From: CAZRHH01 sp964599885
GTDB taxonomy: Bacteria; Chloroflexota; Dehalococcoidia; DSTF01; JACRBR01
Assembly (NCBI GenBank): GCA_964599885.1
Contig: CAZRHH010000038.1
Location: 1 to 29,453 of the forward strand
DNA length: 29,453 nt
Direction: 5' to 3'
Shown here: positions 29,103 to 29,453 of the stretch, in pieces
Layout: each line of letters begins with the position of its first letter
Position numbering within the stretch: position 1 is the stretch's first letter
Notes under the pieces: generated by a model
What the model saw: the letters and a program-made list of their open reading frames with translations, nothing else
What the model was told of the DNA's origin: nothing
Databases searched by the model: none
Translations under genes and position numbers: made by a program

Positions 29103-29453
29103 TCAGCATCGCTGGTTGAACTGCCGGACCGCCAGGAACACGTCCAGGATGTTCAGGCGCCCGCTCCTGTCAATGTCGAAGCGCGCGTCGTACGGCCCGC
29201 CGCCGTAGATGCCGCGGATCAGCAGAAAGATATCGTTGATTCGCACACGCCCGTCTCCCGTCAGGTCGGCGCAGCGCAGGCCCGTCGCCGATGTTGCCGT
29301 GGCGATCGGCGTGGCCGTGCGCGTCGCCGTCGCCGTGCTGGTGGCCGTCGCCGTGCTCGTCGCCGTCGCCGTGCTGGTGCTCGTCGGCGCCGTGGTGGGC
29401 GTACTGGTGGCCGTCGGCACGGGCGTGTCGGTCGGCGCCGTGGTGCCGGTGGC
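29103..29453 (-). CDS. Dockerin-domain protein, N terminus beyond window edge
   Basis: The visible 116 residues begin with a Thr/Ala/Ser/Pro linker ('TATATSTATAT' style) that continues past the right edge, and end in a dockerin type I domain. Two calcium-binding loops are clear: D-L-T-G-D-G-R-V-R-I-N-D and D-I-D-R-S-G-R-L-N-I-L-D, each followed by a helix (I-F-L-L-I-R-G-I, V-F-L-A-V-R-Q-F). Dockerins bind cohesins in a calcium-dependent way. The catalytic or structural part of the protein lies outside the window. The stop is at 29103. Confidence 0.87.
   Translation of the reverse strand, partial: ATGTTAPTDTPVPTATSTPTTAPTSTSTATATSTATATSTATATRTATPIATATSATGLRCADLTGDGRVRINDIFLLIRGIYGGGPYDARFDIDRSGRLNILDVFLAVRQFNQRC

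Noticed and set aside
29281..29440. GCCGTCGCC-rich tandem pattern near the right edge
   Set aside because: It encodes the Thr/Ala linker of the dockerin protein in frame, so it is coding repetition and not an intergenic element.

Overview
The window is high-GC bacterial chromosome with about 31 protein genes on both strands and no tRNA, rRNA, CRISPR array, insertion sequence or phage gene that I can see. The mix suggests a Chloroflexota-like bacterium (Dehalococcoidia or Thermomicrobia relatives). The signs are many lipoproteins with an acidic Cys-Gly-Gly-Asp-type N terminus, Thr/Ala-rich 'TATAT' linkers, an F420-type luciferase-like oxidoreductase, a large radical SAM protein of the TIGR03960 type, and a cohesin and a dockerin protein in a genome with no visible cellulosome. 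This placement is inference from gene content, not phylogeny.

Layout. 1-3936 (minus strand): an RNA 2',3'-cyclic phosphodiesterase cut by the window edge, an amidohydrolase coupled to a lipoprotein, a frameshifted SRPBCC protein, and an ABC1/UbiB-type kinase. 4051-8280 (plus): a TPR protein; rplJ-rplL behind a ribosomal L10 leader with an attenuator; a zinc-finger/TM/LysM protein; two small membrane proteins. 8474-12115 (plus): a peptide-type ABC importer (Tat lipoprotein binding protein and two permeases) without ATPases. 12169-14624 (plus): an agmatinase-like ureohydrolase, a small membrane protein and a cytochrome P450. 14632-17879 (minus): a small overlapping gene pair that could be toxin-antitoxin-like, the radical SAM protein and a Gly/Tyr-rich zinc-ribbon protein. 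18176-19024 (plus): an alpha/beta hydrolase. 19035-24245 (minus): a luciferase-like oxidoreductase, a CE1/PHB-depolymerase-like esterase coupled to rimI, and a TPR-rich lytic transglycosylase. 24336-26615 (plus): a frameshifted conserved-looking protein, alanine racemase and a DinB-like protein. 26674-29453: a membrane-anchored cohesin protein, a degenerate receiver-domain protein, an IscA/HesB iron-sulfur protein and the C terminus of a dockerin protein.

How genes work together. rplJ-rplL is an autoregulated ribosomal stalk operon. Alanine racemase makes a peptidoglycan precursor, while the transglycosylase and LysM protein act on the wall. The cohesin and dockerin proteins could form a surface adhesion pair. 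The other genes look like general metabolism.

Two themes stand out. First, at least six genes carry a -10-like hexamer (TANNNT) ending exactly 6 nt before the start codon, which predicts leaderless mRNAs; many other genes have clear Shine-Dalgarno sites. Second, gaps between genes hold short tandem arrays with an exact 7-nt period and small 18-bp palindromes whose arms differ but stay complementary. Two genes have single-base frameshifts that restore good protein when corrected, so some sequence error is possible.
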